In this document: positions 11,831 through 24,251 of the stretch, piece by piece | How positions within the stretch are numbered: the first letter of the stretch is position 1 | How the letters are laid out: every line of letters begins with the position of its first letter | Assembly (NCBI RefSeq): GCF_037975245.1 | Contig: NC_092562.1 | Span: 15,868,521 to 15,932,520, forward strand | Length of the DNA: 64,000 bases | Direction of reading: 5' to 3' | Origin: Apostichopus japonicus | Lineage: Eukaryota > Echinodermata > Holothuroidea > Aspidochirotida > Stichopodidae | Program-made: the position numbers and the translations under genes | The notes under the pieces: model-generated | What the model saw: the letters and a program-made list of their open reading frames with translations, nothing else | Told to the model about the DNA's origin: nothing | The model's database searches: none

Positions 11831-14126
11831 TACAGCAACGAAATTCCATTGGTAGGTGTTAAAGTGGGCTGAATCATAATCAACAACTGTTTAAATTTCT
11901 GCCTTGACTGGTCACTGTAAGATCAAAATGATAGCTTGTTTACACTGATGAAATACATCAAACATGTGCATCAACTATTGACTGGTGACAGACAAACCTA
12001 GGAAACTTGAAATATGCTGTTCTCACTTTAATTGGGCATGTAGTAAGGCCAAATTACCACAAGACTATTATACATCAATCACATGGACATGGGTTTACTC
12101 AAAATTAAGATCCCTACCTCCCCCCCCCCCCCTCCCAGCCCTCTCTCTATCTCTCTTGCTCCTGGTTACCATGTATGGAAGCTGCATATACACATGTTGC
12201 CAAAATAGCAAAATTCATGCATCCATGCCACGGTACATGTTACATGCTAATCAAATTACAGGGTTAACCCTCAAACTTTTCCCAAACTTACTTTATTGGA
12301 AAAACAAAGTCCTAATATTCTGAAATCTCACACACCTTGTAAACTGGCAACACCATCTGGGTGGGGTATGCTTCGATTCTTATTTGAGTTTAGTCAAGTT
12401 AGATCTATTCACAAATCCTATAGGCCTATGCTAGGATAGGAGACAACATTAATACACACATCAAATTTCACCTTACATTTACTAGCTTCATATATTTAGC
12501 CCAAGTCAAAGGGTAGTTCCACCATATTTATTTATTTATTGTCTCTAGTCTTAAATAAGGAAATCATCTACCTCTCTTGCAAGTTGTTTAAACTTTAGCA
12601 GTAATTTGTTCTCCACCCTTGCACCCCTTCATGACCTATTCTGTACTTGCTTTCCCTATTTGTAAATCAAAGTTTCTCAAGTCTGAGATTTACTGCTAGC
12701 TTCAACTTCTCCTCAGAAAGAGTTTTCTCCAGTAAACAGCTTAGTCTGTTCCTGACAAAAGATTGTCTGTGGTATTTTTTTCGTGGCGTACTAATGACAA
12801 CAAACTTGGCTGTTGAATGGTTTGATAGATGCTTTGCAACAGGATGTTACGGTCTGCCGATTTAAGCACAACAGAAGGAAAAGGAAAACAGAGACAGAGA
12901 AAATAAAAATAGTTGAGTAGAGTAAGAGCTGAGTAAGAGCTCCGGATAGAGACAGATTTTAATGTGATGAGAATAGTTCGGTGAAGATGGGAGGATAAAT
13001 AATGAAAGAGGTGGATAAAACAACAGGGGGAGGAGAGAACAGAAGAGGAGGGGAGAGCATTCATTCACTTATATTTTGTGTGTTCTTTAAAGCGGCTAGG
13101 ATACTCCGTACACATACGCCATCATATTAGGCTACAGTGGTACAAGCAGTTACTGATCTACTGTGGTTCAATATTTTGTCGATATCTGTTTGCTGTTACC
13201 AGTTCTTTCTACGAAGTTGAAAAACGAGCAAACGTTACACACATTCAAAGTTTGCTGTATTGCACGAGAGCGATTTTTACTGTAAATACAGGGTCTCGTG
13301 TCACCCACGACAGTTATGAAATTCTTCATCGGGCCAAGTTCAATTCTTTGTTTGTACATGGTAAATACAATTAGTCACTTGACCATCCATACTGAAGAGT
13401 AAATATAAGTATGCGGCATTGATCAAACACAGTTGCAGAGCTGAAAGAATCAGTCCTGGGTTGAAATTAGAAAGGCATGCAATCAAAATGTCATCCAGGA
13501 ACAGAAATTATTCTCATTATTTGCAGGATTATAAGTACAGAAGTATTATTCACATTCCAACTTCATAAACCATATTTGTCCAGTACTTGTCCTATCAGCT
13601 TAATATATCAATTGTTTGACATAGCATTTAGTTTTGATGACTAAAATATTCCACATTAACATAAAATAACATAAAAAATCACATGATCCCAAAATACTCA
13701 TCTTAAAAAAGAATTAGAAAATGTCTATAGTTGCATTCCAATATCAATTCCATGTTTTTCTTTGCTATAAATGTGTAATTTTGTAAACCATATTTTTATT
13801 GTCAATTCAAGTTTTTGTGGAAATCTTTTACTTTTAATGACCAAGAAAAGTTTTTAATTTGTGTATAAAAAAAAAATCCATTTTAAAATGTCTTTCTCTA
13901 TCCTCCTACCTACACCAACCCCCCCCCCCCCTCTCAGTCATGATGGTAGCCCTCCTATGTCCTTATTAAATTATTTCCATCTACTGCCCTACTAGTAGTT
14001 AGGAAATTGGTATTAAGGGGAACTTACAACAACCTGTGTATTTACTTTTAAGATAATGTTAATCAAATATCACAGAAACCGGTCTTGTCATCAAGTACAG
14101 GTACAAAACTGCTATTTCATTTGACA
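11831..14126. other. non-coding stretch, nothing recognised
   Basis: Contains poly-C/CT-rich tracts near 12120-12165 and 13918-13935 and a short TTTA run near 12528. Frames at 12647-13374 occur on both strands at once and carry no family signature, so none is called as a gene. Confidence 0.5.
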
Positions 14127-14164
14127 AGAACTGACGTTTCGCCACATTGACTCATCTATAGTGG
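14127..14164 (-). ncRNA. degenerate hammerhead-ribozyme-like motif
   Basis: On the minus strand the segment reads TAGATGAGTC, a short loop, GGC and then GAAACGTCAG. The GAAAC-GTC part and a short GTC/GGC helix fit the hammerhead layout seen in Penelope-like terminal repeats. The first core reads TAGATGA instead of CTGATGA, so it is probably a decayed copy. No reverse transcriptase remnant is visible beside it. Confidence 0.35.
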
Positions 14165-15424
14165 AGATTTCGATCGACTAGCATAACGAGTGCTTCTCAC
14201 ATAATGATGCAATCTTCACTGATGACTGACTGTAAGCAAACAGAGCATCTTCAGAAATGCAGAGTTCTTTGAAATTAATTTGAAGATAGGAGCTGATCAT
14301 TCAGTGGTTGACTTTATAAGAGAAGAGAGTAACTTGCAGTACTAATTTAGCAGAAGTTGTGAGAGATGTTAGGAAATTCAACTCCTAAGCTTTACCACGA
14401 GCTCTAGAGAAGAATTATAAACTTACATCAAAATTCATGGCGACTGCATAATTTCCACAAAATATAAATGACTAACTGGAAAAGGGATCCAGCAATTTAA
14501 AAATGCAAACATTTCATTAAACAAATTATGAACGAGTAGTTTGAAAGTAATATGAGGACTCACAAGCTGGTGCAATGAAACATGTCCTCTAACAATTATA
14601 TACAAATTGAGTGCACGATGGTTGTGTGGATGTAGGTAATTGGGAAACATAAAACTGACATCCCTTCTTAAATTCAGTGTCTGTATGATTGCAAATTACT
14701 ATGGGCTGATTGGAGATGAAGTACCAAGGTCGTGTTGTAGATGTATAGTTACTAGAAAACATCAAATACATTCATGCTGTATTTATCTCACATACATGTG
14801 AAAAGATGTAGGTCGTCTTTCCCCGTTTCGCCGTCTCCTCTTATGTGCAAAAATATCATCCAGGACCGGTCTGTTTCCATACATATATGCACTGAATTCT
14901 ACACAAAAGCCTGTTGACTAAATTTTGACGGTAATATAGCTAAAAAATCAAGTTTTACAAAAGTTGTGAAAATATTTCCGCTAAATCTGTGTTTTACATT
15001 GCAGTAACGAACACCTCTTAACACTGCTGTGTCAATCCACATGCATACATGAAATCCATACATGTTGACTTTATAACTAAGCCCTCGAGCAGCAGTGAAG
15101 TGACATTCCTATGAGCCTATGACACTTCAGAAAGTCTCCTGTTTGTATGAAAAACGATACCAAAGACGAATGAGACTCACAACAAACCTGCAATTGCAGT
15201 TTGATAATTACAATTATGGTGCATTATATAGATATGAACCAGGGGCATGTAGACAGGGACATATATATTGCTAACAGCGCAATGATCCAACCGGCAACAT
15301 TGGGGTCCGTGGTAAATCGACGCATTTGCTGCCTTGGACCCAGCTGCATGACGGGTCTGAACCGTTAAACCGATAGGCTAATCCACCGCTTATGCCAGAA
15401 AAATCATTAGAATCTGCTTCTTAC
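14165..15424. other. non-coding stretch, probable intron sequence
   Basis: No gene is supported. It lies on the 3' side of the minus-strand exon at 15425-15518, so if that exon is real this would be intron. No second exon with matching phase could be found. Confidence 0.4.
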
Positions 15425-15518
15425 CTTCGTAGGATGCATCCCTCACTTTTCGACTTGTGTCAGCGATGAAGGCGATGTTGACCCCAACGGTGATTACCAG
15501 AATAACGAACAGAACAAA
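15425..15518 (-). CDS. internal exon of an unidentified membrane protein
   Basis: On the minus strand a pyrimidine-rich tract ending TTTTTCTCTGCAG precedes 94 nt of open sequence, followed by the donor GTAAGAAG. Only one of three frames is open. It encodes FVLFVILVITVGVNIAFI and then a polar tail ADTSRKVRDASYE. The first 18 residues look like a membrane-spanning helix or signal anchor; the charged tail would lie just outside the membrane. The exon ends in phase 1. It lacks a start or stop codon, as expected for an internal exon. Base composition is clearly richer in G+C than its surroundings. The protein family was not recognised and no partner exon was found, so the gene's extent is unknown. 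Confidence 0.6.
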
Positions 15519-16754
15519 CTGCAGAGAAAAACAAGCAAAATTCAGAGAAAATTAGTTACACAATTTCCAACAATACAATATGAACGGTCAAGCTCCTTTT
15601 GATTCCATGCAAAGTTCTGTTTGCTGATAGTAAAAGCCAGAGGTTATGCGTTGGCCATGTTAATAATTACGACATAATTGTCGGCATGAGCAACATTTTC
15701 CACACATAAGGCTATCACTAATTAATGCAAATATCCAAGTAGTTAACATTCATGTAAATGCTGAATCTTGCATTAAATTAATTGTCACATTATGCCATAT
15801 TCAAGGGCTAATGGAAAGAAAATTAGGTACGTAAACTGTTACTATATTCCATAAAAATTACACCACAAAAGATATAGTGTAACGGTATCTAGTTAAATGG
15901 CAACTGCAACAACAACACATTACAATACCATGAGTGGGGCGTATAAAACTTGCTTCTCATAGTAAATGAATTGGTTCATGAACCGTTAATTCAAATTATA
16001 TTATTGCTGTTTAACCACTAAAAATTTTCTCTGAATTAAAATAACTGACATCCAATTATGTGTCAAAATGGCTAAGTCAAAGTGGTGCCAATGAAGTTAG
16101 ACAATCCAATTGCAAAATGCCATCAAGAAATGCTTTTAATAATCTAATTAGTACAATTAATGCATACACTGTTATGATTGTAACCTCTCTGTCTTAGCAT
16201 CCACCACCCTCCCCCTCCCCCACGAAGTTCCTTTCCTACTCATTTCCCCAGCTCCTCCTCCACCAATTAATAAATAGACCCCCTCCTTAGTGACAAAACC
16301 CCGAATCACTAAGAAGAATCCTAGCTGTTCCCTAGACTTTTTCGAATGTTCCCATCTTATGTGAATACAATGTGTATGCACAAACAAAGGGACAGAACGT
16401 TAATGAAGTCTGTCGATAAATTTTAAGAGCTGGTTAATGAAATTTAACTCTAGCGGATTAATAAGAACGTTCTTGTTTGCAATATCATATACCAAAGAGA
16501 TAAGAGCAAACAACATGCGTCACAAGAGAATACAGTCGAGCACGGATAGACACGATAAACTTTCTCCCCAAATATATTTCAACGTTGATGCGATGGTAAA
16601 GTATGCTCGCAAGTGAAGTTCGATTGGGACTATACTTAATGTAAGTTGATGATAGATTGAAATACCAATGCATATGACCTTATCATATACACCATGCAAG
16701 GCTGTACATACAGTATACATGTAATTATAGCATTACGAAAGTTGAACATATAAT
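15519..16754. other. non-coding stretch, probable intron or intergenic
   Basis: AT-rich, with a C/T-rich tract at about 16200-16265. No ORF with a recognisable signature. Confidence 0.45.
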
Positions 16755-16963
16755 AATAACAATGCCATCACATATACTGCATTACATATACTGCATTACA
16801 TATATTGCATCACATATACTGTATCACACACACCGTATCAAACACACTGCACAACATACACTACATCACTTACTGCATCACATATACTGCATCACACACA
16901 CTGTATCACACACATTGCATCACACACTGTGCACACTGCATCACATACTGCACCACATACATG
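16755..16963. repeat. CATCACATACTG-type minisatellite, left part
   Basis: Diverged tandem units of about 12-15 bases, such as CATCACATATACTG and CATCACACACACTG. The array stops abruptly where LINE coding sequence begins near 16964 and resumes with the same unit after the LINE tail at 18062. His/Tyr/Thr-rich ORFs in this array are artefacts of the repeat. Confidence 0.9.
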
Positions 16964-17982
16964 CTCTGTGTTGGTTTTAATCATATTTCACCAACAGATC
17001 CCAAGCTGTAGTTGTAAATGACTGTATATCTAATGTTCATAAACCAGTAGGAGGAGTTCCTCAAGGATCTGTCATGGGCCCTTTATCGTTCACAATGTAT
17101 ACCTCACCTGTAGAGGATATCATTAAGGCCCATGGTATGAGCGGTATGTTATATGCGGACGACACACAAGTCTATGCGATTAAATCAGGATGTGATCATG
17201 GACCAAGAAAACTTGGAGCGTGTATTTCCGATATAAGGTCGTGGTCTGCTGCAAATGACATGAAATTGAATGACGACAAAACTGAACTAATTCATATATC
17301 TTCTAAATTCCGAACTGCTGCTCCAATTCCTTCACTGAAGATTGGAACCACGCACGTCGAGCCAGTCGACAATGCCAGGAATCTAGGAGTTACTTTCGAC
17401 AAAACTCTGGATATGAATCAACATATTAATAACATATGCCGATCTGCTTCTTCTGCTCTTCATAAAATTGGAAAGATTCGCCGCTGCCTGGATCAGCAAA
17501 CAGCCGAAACACTAGTCCACGCCTTTGTTTCATCTTGTGTTGACAACTGTAACAGTTTGCTATACGGTTTGCCCGATCAGCAGGTGAATAAGCTTCAACG
17601 GATACAAAATTCGGCGGCAAGGTTGATAACCCGCACCAAACGGTCTGAACATATCACACCAATCCTTCGTGATCTTCACTGGCTTTCTGTGAAACAACGC
17701 ATCAACTTCAAAATCCTGCTTCGAACTTTTAAATGTATCCATGGACTTGCTCCAGTGTACCTACAAAACCTCATCCGGAACTATACGCCACGTTGTTGCC
17801 TCCGATCCAGTTCGAAATCTTTACTGGTCACTCCTCCTGTATGCACTAAGTCATACGGCTCTCGCTCGTTTCAGTTCTCTTCCGCTGTCCTCTGGAATGA
17901 CTTATCAATCAAAGTTAAAGAAGCTCAGTCAGTAACCAGTTTCAATTCTCTCTTAAAGACTCACCTGTTCTCCTGCTTGTAG
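16964..17982 (+). pseudogene. LINE reverse transcriptase fragment (CR1/L2 group)
   Basis: Visible RT motifs in order: GGVPQGSVMGPL (motif B region), LYADDTQ with the catalytic YADD at 17152-17163, LNDDKTEL near 17267, LGVTFD near 17386, then the C-terminal region HWLSVKQRINFKILLRTFK and YGSRSFQFSSAVLWNDL. The open stretch runs from 17074 to the stop at 17982, 302 codons. Upstream in-frame coding continues to 16964 with one stop (WF-stop-SY). The catalytic aspartates are intact, but the N-terminal RT and the endonuclease are missing, so it cannot be autonomous. Confidence 0.9.
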
Positions 17983-18061
17983 TTTTCTGCCCTTCAGCGC
18001 ATAGAGACTTAAGTGTGTATTTGCGCTTTATAAGAACTGTGTATTATTATTATTATTATTA
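16964..18061 (+). mobile_element. 5'-truncated CR1/L2-type LINE, 3' portion
   Basis: It starts inside the reverse transcriptase (ALCWF, an in-frame stop at about 16980, then SYFTNRSQAVVVNDC) and runs to a GCGCTTTATAAG-like 3' end with an (ATT)n tail at about 18045-18061. A short 3' microsatellite tail and 5' truncation are typical of CR1/L2-group LINEs. The element is sandwiched between two halves of one minisatellite. Confidence 0.88.
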
Positions 18062-18425
18062 TACACTGCATCACACATTGCATCACACACTCTGCACACA
18101 CTTCATCACATACTGCATACTGCATCACATACACTGCATTACATGTCCTGCATCACACACACTGTATCACACGTGTACATTACTCACACACACTGCACTT
18201 CATACACTGCATCACTCACTGCATCACATATACTGCATCACATGTATTGCATCACACACACACTGCATCGCATACTGCATCGCATTTACTGCATCACATA
18301 CACTGCATTACACACACTGTATCACACACATTACTCACACATAATGCACCACATACACTGCATCACATACTGCACCACATATGCAACATCACATATACAG
18401 CATCACATATACTATACCACAACAC
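18062..18425. repeat. CATCACATACTG-type minisatellite, right part
   Basis: Same unit family as 16755-16963, with variants CATCACACATTG, CATCACATACTG and CACACACTGTAT. It continues the array interrupted by the LINE. Overlapping HCIT-rich frames are repeat artefacts. Confidence 0.9.
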
Positions 18426-21400
18426 CCATGTCCACCTACACCTGTACATTCTTCCCTATAACACTGAAAGGTCATTGGCTTTAGATTTTTACAAGAAAAA
18501 TCGAGAAAAAAAATTTACCAACTTTTATGAAGTAACTTCTACAACTTTCTGACTCAAGTCTTATTAAATCCTTTTATAGTAATTTATTTACATAGTTTGT
18601 GAATTTAATAAGGCAACATTATTACTGTACTTTACTACTTATAAAGGATACTAGAGAAACAAATGATGCAGTCTAAAGCTGCATTCCTCAAACTGCTACT
18701 GTAAAGCTCCCACAGTAGATCTCGATATTATGGATGAATAATAAGCAATAAACCGCCAATCACAATTAATGATCCCATGCATTTTTCCATTGACAATCAA
18801 CTTTACGATTCTTTGTGCTTGCTGTTTGCCAAACTATGCTTCTATGATTGATTTCTGGAGATGTGTACATGACAGTTTCATTTACACAATAGCTAACAGC
18901 AATTTACCATTTTTGCAAATTCGACTGTATCATCTAGTGATCAATACTGGTCTGTTATCTATCTTTCTCTTCTTTTTTTCTCCTGAAAGATTCCAAATTT
19001 GAATCCCTGAAATTAATATCAGGGTGTCTGACCCCAATAAATGCATCAGAGGCTTTTTTATTGGAAACTTTAGAAGGCAAGAGGACGAATAATAATTCTA
19101 TTTTTACCTTTTTTTCGTCGGAAGGCACAAAGGATTTTTCACCTACCACAATTGGGTTACAATCTTTGTTTATAACTAAAATAAAAAGGAATTATCACAA
19201 AATAACAGCTATAATTGAAAACTCAATATTCTGATTCTCTTCTAATAAGAGAATGATGAGAAACAAGCTGAGGAATCCTGGTTTTTATTTTTCCATATCT
19301 TTTAATGAAAGAGAATCAAAATCTCGGTAACAGCCAAGATAATATTTTGAAGAGGCATGCGTTTCCAAACATGAAATACCTTTAACAATTGTTTAAAAAT
19401 AATTTCCTGACCATTGCAAGGGAAGTAATAATTATAAAACTTTTTTAATGACCATATTTTGTGAAGCTATAGTGCTGTCCCAGCCCTGTTGCCCCTACCC
19501 CAAGAATCTAATATAGTATAATATATATATAATAAAGAAATCTGTCAGATAATATACACAACTATTTTACCATTTGTGTCAATCTGAGGTATGTCAGCAA
19601 AAGAGAAGTAATATTTATTATTTTCATTATTATTTTTCAGCTGACTGAGTATTCATCTAAATTAGACTGCAACTGATCAAAACTAAGGACACCTGGTCCG
19701 GTATAAAGCCAATCTACCCCGGTCCTTACCCCACCAATAATAGAAGGTCGACCCCAAGCGACATAGATAAGCGACATAGAGATAAACGACATAGACAAGC
19801 GATAGCGGCAGGGTCCTCTAGCCCATGATGATGATATAACATGATACTACCAAAATTTGATGGTGGTCGGGTCATACATATAGGTCTTCTAATTCAAATC
19901 ATTGTTGTGACAGTTGAAACTATACACTCACAGTGTATATAAAGTATACACAAACTCTACCAGGTAACATTATAGCAAGCCCTCTGTAATCTAATTACCA
20001 GGCTCATGCCAGCCCTATCTCTCCTAGCCTAAACTGTCCAATCCTACCACTGTTATCAGTGAGTGTATTTGACCTGCCACCAGGTCATACCCAGCTTCCC
20101 TTTTTCTTGTTTCTTTTCTTGATCTTCTGTCTCTCTGAACCTGCTAGGAGTTTCAATAAAGCCAAGTTTTGTCCAGCTGGGAAAACATTTCAGCGATTTA
20201 TGGGATTGCAAACCAGAGATCCTAAGGCCAATTCCTGACCGGACACTGCTGACATACACTCAGCTTTGATTATTATTGTAGTGCATTATTTTTGCCAAGT
20301 GAACGGTCCCTACACGACTGGACGTTGAAACTTCAAGTTTCATAAAGTCTCTGTACAATTGCAGTTTCGGAGGCTAGCTGCGTAGACAACTTATTCTGAG
20401 CCTGTCATGGCACTTACTAGCGCCCTCACATTGTAGGTACCTACATGACTACACTCCCTGGTGTGTTGTCCGCCCCAAAAAATAGCACCATGTAAAACCG
20501 AAACGTTCTTCCTAATACTGCAAGCACTCCTCGAGCACAACAGTACTGCGTATTTGCAGGTAAATGTGCAGGTCTAGTGTAGGTAAGTCTTTGGGCATTC
20601 ACTGTAGTCATATTCGATGGTTATGTTACAACAATTCCAAGAATGTAGAAAAATCTCATTAAACAATGAAAAACATTTTTAAAATGAAGTGACATAGCTG
20701 GAAATGGCTAATTACTTTCGTGTTTAAAAGATAACTATATCATTTTACTTATCTAAATCTTTGCGAAATAATTTTTTTTTTTTATTATGATTTCCTTTCC
20801 ACAGGTTCAACTTTGTAATACTTCACAGGCAAAATGTTCCATCAACCAATAAAGTGTTGAAAATCTTTTTTGCTCTATAAACCTGAAAATGGTATGATAT
20901 CAATCTTGCCAATGTCAGTTGTGAATTTATTGCCAACTAAATAAGACTTCCAATCATACACCTTGGTTGGAATAAGTGGAAAAAATAATTCTTTAATAAC
21001 GAGAGATAGAGCTGGGTTGTTAATAGTTATACGGAACCAATCTGTCAATATTTGATATTGGTGATTGTTACGAAATTTGTGTCAGATTCATGAAACTCAA
21101 TATAATTGGTCAAATCACGTTGATCTACCCCAAAGAAGAGTTTCTCTTGAAAGAGACGATTTAGATAGATGGAAGCCAAATTTAAATTCGCTCAAATTGA
21201 TGATTGTCAGTTTAGATTTAATTCTAAGATATGGGAGATAGCAATTACAGAAGAGAGATGTGGAAAGGATGGAACAACTATAGCGAAAAGGATGCCTATA
21301 CAATAACCCCTACCCTTAAATTCATCTTTAAATTCATCCTTCAAATTTAATTAACCTGACAGGACTAAGGCAGCGTAGTATTAAACAGCGTGAAGAGGAT

Positions 21401-22315
21401 GATCCGATTACCATCCAGGAGGAGGAAGAGGAGGAGGAGGAGGAACAATTCCGAGGTATTTCAACAATTCAAAACAAATTGGAGCTCATCTGTCCAATCA
21501 TCTATTGAAGATGACTCGCCACGATTTGCAGGGCAGGCACAGAAAATATAATCGTCAGTTAAAAGTCAGGGGGATGAAATAAAATAATAATAATAATAAA
21601 GATGATCCAAATTTGTAAGGAAGAGAAAGGATGCACAGTTTGAGACAGTGGGTAACAAACATAGTTAAAGCAGCTGGTTGGCGTTACGTTACCGTATTGT
21701 AGCAGTGACATTTAAATGACGTATACAATGTAAGCTGGTTCCCAGTGCACCTTGCAAAGAACAACTGAGGCACAAAACATGAAACTAGTTTTAGTTTAAG
21801 TTGCATGCCTTGTGATATGTGATATATTCTTAAAGGGTGTGAAGACTCGCGCAAAAAGAAACCTCTAATGCCGGTAATTTGACCTAGTTTTGAATGAGGT
21901 GTAAACAGAAGTGTTAAACACCACCATCGATGCCAGAAAATACACACACACAGCTTGCTACTGTCGGTAATTAGACACTAGTGTACAGTCAGTACATACA
22001 GCTGCGGTCAATACCCACAGCACAGTATGCAAACAATACAGCGATGAACATCTCAGGTCCAGCTAAAGATAACAATTAAGGTATCACGTTTCATTACTGT
22101 CTGCATTTTGTAGTGACACAAACAAAACGTCACTTGCAAGCAACAGAAAGTTAACTTTTTCAGATGGCCGCACAGGGTTTGGGGCGAGTCTGCAATGCCT
22201 TTAAAACCTAGAGAAGTATAGTGCTAATGTGACTTTTCAAACAAGCATCAGTAATCTGCATATAGGCCTGCATCTCGTACGTCATTTGTATATTTTGATG
22301 CCCCGAAAAAAGAAA
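18426..22315. other. non-coding stretch with small simple repeats
   Basis: Holds a short degenerate tandem repeat of AAGCGACATAGA-like units at 19757-19806, an AT-rich run near 19515-19535, a GGA-rich tract at about 21410-21446 and an (ATA)n run at about 21582-21598. No exon with convincing splice sites was found. Confidence 0.5.
19757..19806. repeat. short tandem repeat, AGCGACATAGA units
   Basis: AGCGACATAGATA, AGCGACATAGAGATA, AACGACATAGAC and AAGCGATAG follow one another, about four diverged units. Confidence 0.75.
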
Positions 22316-22440
22316 TGGCTATGCAGGGATCGCCACCATCTCAAGACAGGATGGTTCACTTCGAGTAGAGCCATGGGCTTTTAACCCTCAGGTCACTGGT
22401 TAGAATCCTGGTTAAGCCAAACATTTCTTTGATCATTTTC
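22316..22440 (+). repeat. tRNA-derived SINE-like unit, copy A
   Basis: Begins GGCTATGCAGGGATCGCCACC and later has a box-B-like GGTTAGAATCC preceded by CATGGGCTTTTAACCCTCAG. The layout parallels copy B at about 22636, including the shared start, box B and a following AC-rich TTTCTTTG. A tRNA-like promoter organisation is inferred; there is no intact cloverleaf. Confidence 0.45.
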
Positions 22441-22635
22441 CATTGTTCATAATTCCCAGTCATTTCTCCGTTATATTCATTTACTAATAAATACTAAAAA
22501 TAGCAACGTTTCTCTTGAGATCACTTCCCAGGCACTTTCTGGGTTGTATGATTGTATCTGATGAAACTGGTTACGCGGTATGCAAGGTACTAAGGCTTCT
22601 GACAGGCACCCCCACCCCCCCCCCCACCAAGTAAA

Positions 22636-22765
22636 GAAGCTGTATAGGGATTGCCACCAACTGAGGGCTACATCTATAGTAGTTGGTAGGACACAGGACT
22701 TGTAAACCCTGAGATAACTGCTTCTAATCCCATTCTAGCTACACAATTTCTTTGGGCTTTTATCT
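22636..22765 (+). repeat. tRNA-derived SINE-like unit, copy B
   Basis: Begins AGCTGTATAGGGATTGCCACC, then TTGGTAGGACACAGGACTTG (box-A-like region) and CTTCTAATCCC (degenerate box B), then ACACAATTTCTTTG. It matches copy A position by position but is strongly diverged, so both are old members of one family. Confidence 0.45.
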
Positions 22766-24160
22766 TGTGGTATTGGTATATTTTGTTTTATCAGAATTTT
22801 CATGGAAGTTATTAATATTGCCACTTATTGGTTGACACAAATTACCAGCTAAATTCACCTTAGAAAGTCATACAAAATACTTTACAGATACTGACCAGGT
22901 TTATACATAAATATTCATTCATGACTGTATTTGCCTCAATCTAACTTCATCCACACAGATAACAGCCATCTTGCTGTTCCTTAATTATATGACAAGAATA
23001 CATCAAAACATCTTTCTTCTTTTGTTAAGTCATTTGTAAAAAAAACTGAAGGCATGGAGTCGTGCTTCCCAGGGCCACAATGTGTGTCCAACTCCAATAG
23101 TATAGGAGCCAGAATTTAATACCAAAATGAAGCCTATTTCTGCATTTTATAGACCGTACAAATTTGTGAAGCGAGCCTGAATCAGTACAAATGCCACCCT
23201 TGAACATACTACAGGTTGCCTTGAATGCCTTCAATACAGATTTGTATCCAGCTGGTGTCAGACGCTCTCTTAATTTTGACAAGAACCAGACCATATTTTA
23301 CACCTTTTCCTACCTAGCGTTAACCGATCTCTTTTCCTCGACAGATGCATGCAGAGTTAATGGTCAATTTGAAACTGTAAGAAACTGCCTCGACCCAATT
23401 AAATTAATGCCCCGATTTCATCCGTACAAGATGGGAGCGCGAGGGCTTGGATTACGGCCGTTGAATATTTTAACCTGATATGAAAACAACCGTCCGAGAC
23501 CCCGATGATTTTCTGCCCGTTTCATATTATTCTTAAGCAATTTACATCCCATCTGAGGAGGACGGCAAGTGGCTATAAATGTGATAGCGATTTGGGAGTA
23601 TTAACACTTGAGGAATGAAGACATTTACTACTTTTCTATGTAGTAATTTATCATCATTATATATGTCTGCACTTGGGGATTTCTGGGCAATAATACATAT
23701 AGACAAATTCATTTAAATTTAAACTAAAACCAAAAAGCAGAGTGCTTGACAATAAACATTCGACAATTTGTAACATGGTTAAGAAGGAAGAGGCAGTGCA
23801 GGGGGGAAGGGTGGGGGGTAAGGGGAAGAGGAGAGGTGGAAGTATGAATACATCAGTACAGGTGATACTCATCCACAGAGGAGACCAGATTGGTGAATGA
23901 GCTCAGTAACAAGTTTTTCATTGTAAACATTTTTCAAGGGAAGGAACATTTTATTTAGATTTTTTGTGAATTTTCTTGTAAATTTTAATTGTTTTAATAT
24001 ATATAATATATTTATTTAATTTTCTGTGCCAAATATTCACAATTATGTCAAGTCCAATCATCATCAAATTGTCATGACCATACTATTTATAGACGCTCTA
24101 AAAGAACAGGACAAAACAGTTGATCTACCATCGTTTTCCTCCCACCTACCCCCGTTCCAG
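22766..24160. other. non-coding stretch
   Basis: A minus-strand frame at about 23160-23294 reads SKLRERLTPAGYKSVLKAFK, which looks helical, but it has a stop just upstream and poor splice sites, so it is not called. A G-rich tract lies at 23800-23840 and an AT-rich run at 23990-24020. Confidence 0.4.
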
Positions 24161-24251
24161 AAGATAAGTAAGAGAAACATTGACTACTTCATACTTGCAG
24201 GTGGGTGGTTCCCAATAATTTGGATGTCTTTGCTCACGATTTCAGACTTTT
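24161..24251 (+). CDS. candidate exon, possible membrane protein
   Basis: A strong pyrimidine tract ending CCTACCCCCGTTCCAG precedes an open frame starting KISKRNIDYFILAGGWFPII. Two donors are possible: CAG/GTGGGT after 24200 or GTAAAT after 24251. The YFILAG and WFP spacing loosely recalls the YFLAG...WWP segment of SLC5-type sodium symporters, but there is no further match downstream. Read it only as an exon-like segment; the family link is weak. Confidence 0.22.

Noticed and set aside
16762-18552. His/Tyr/Thr-rich ORFs of 60-113 codons
   Set aside because: They are direct translations of the CATCACATACTG minisatellite in several frames.
20480-20520. GAAACGTTC as a possible hammerhead core
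   Set aside because: No CTGANGA core or pairing helix is found upstream.
23025-23294. Minus-strand ORF with SKLRERLTPAGYKSVLKAFK
   Set aside because: The helix-like pattern is suggestive, but there is a stop immediately upstream, no acceptor with a pyrimidine tract, and no confident family match.
23316-23374. Possible 32-nt plus-strand micro-exon (acceptor CTCGACAG, donor GTAAGA)
   Set aside because: Too short to test coding potential; good splice-like pairs occur by chance at this scale.
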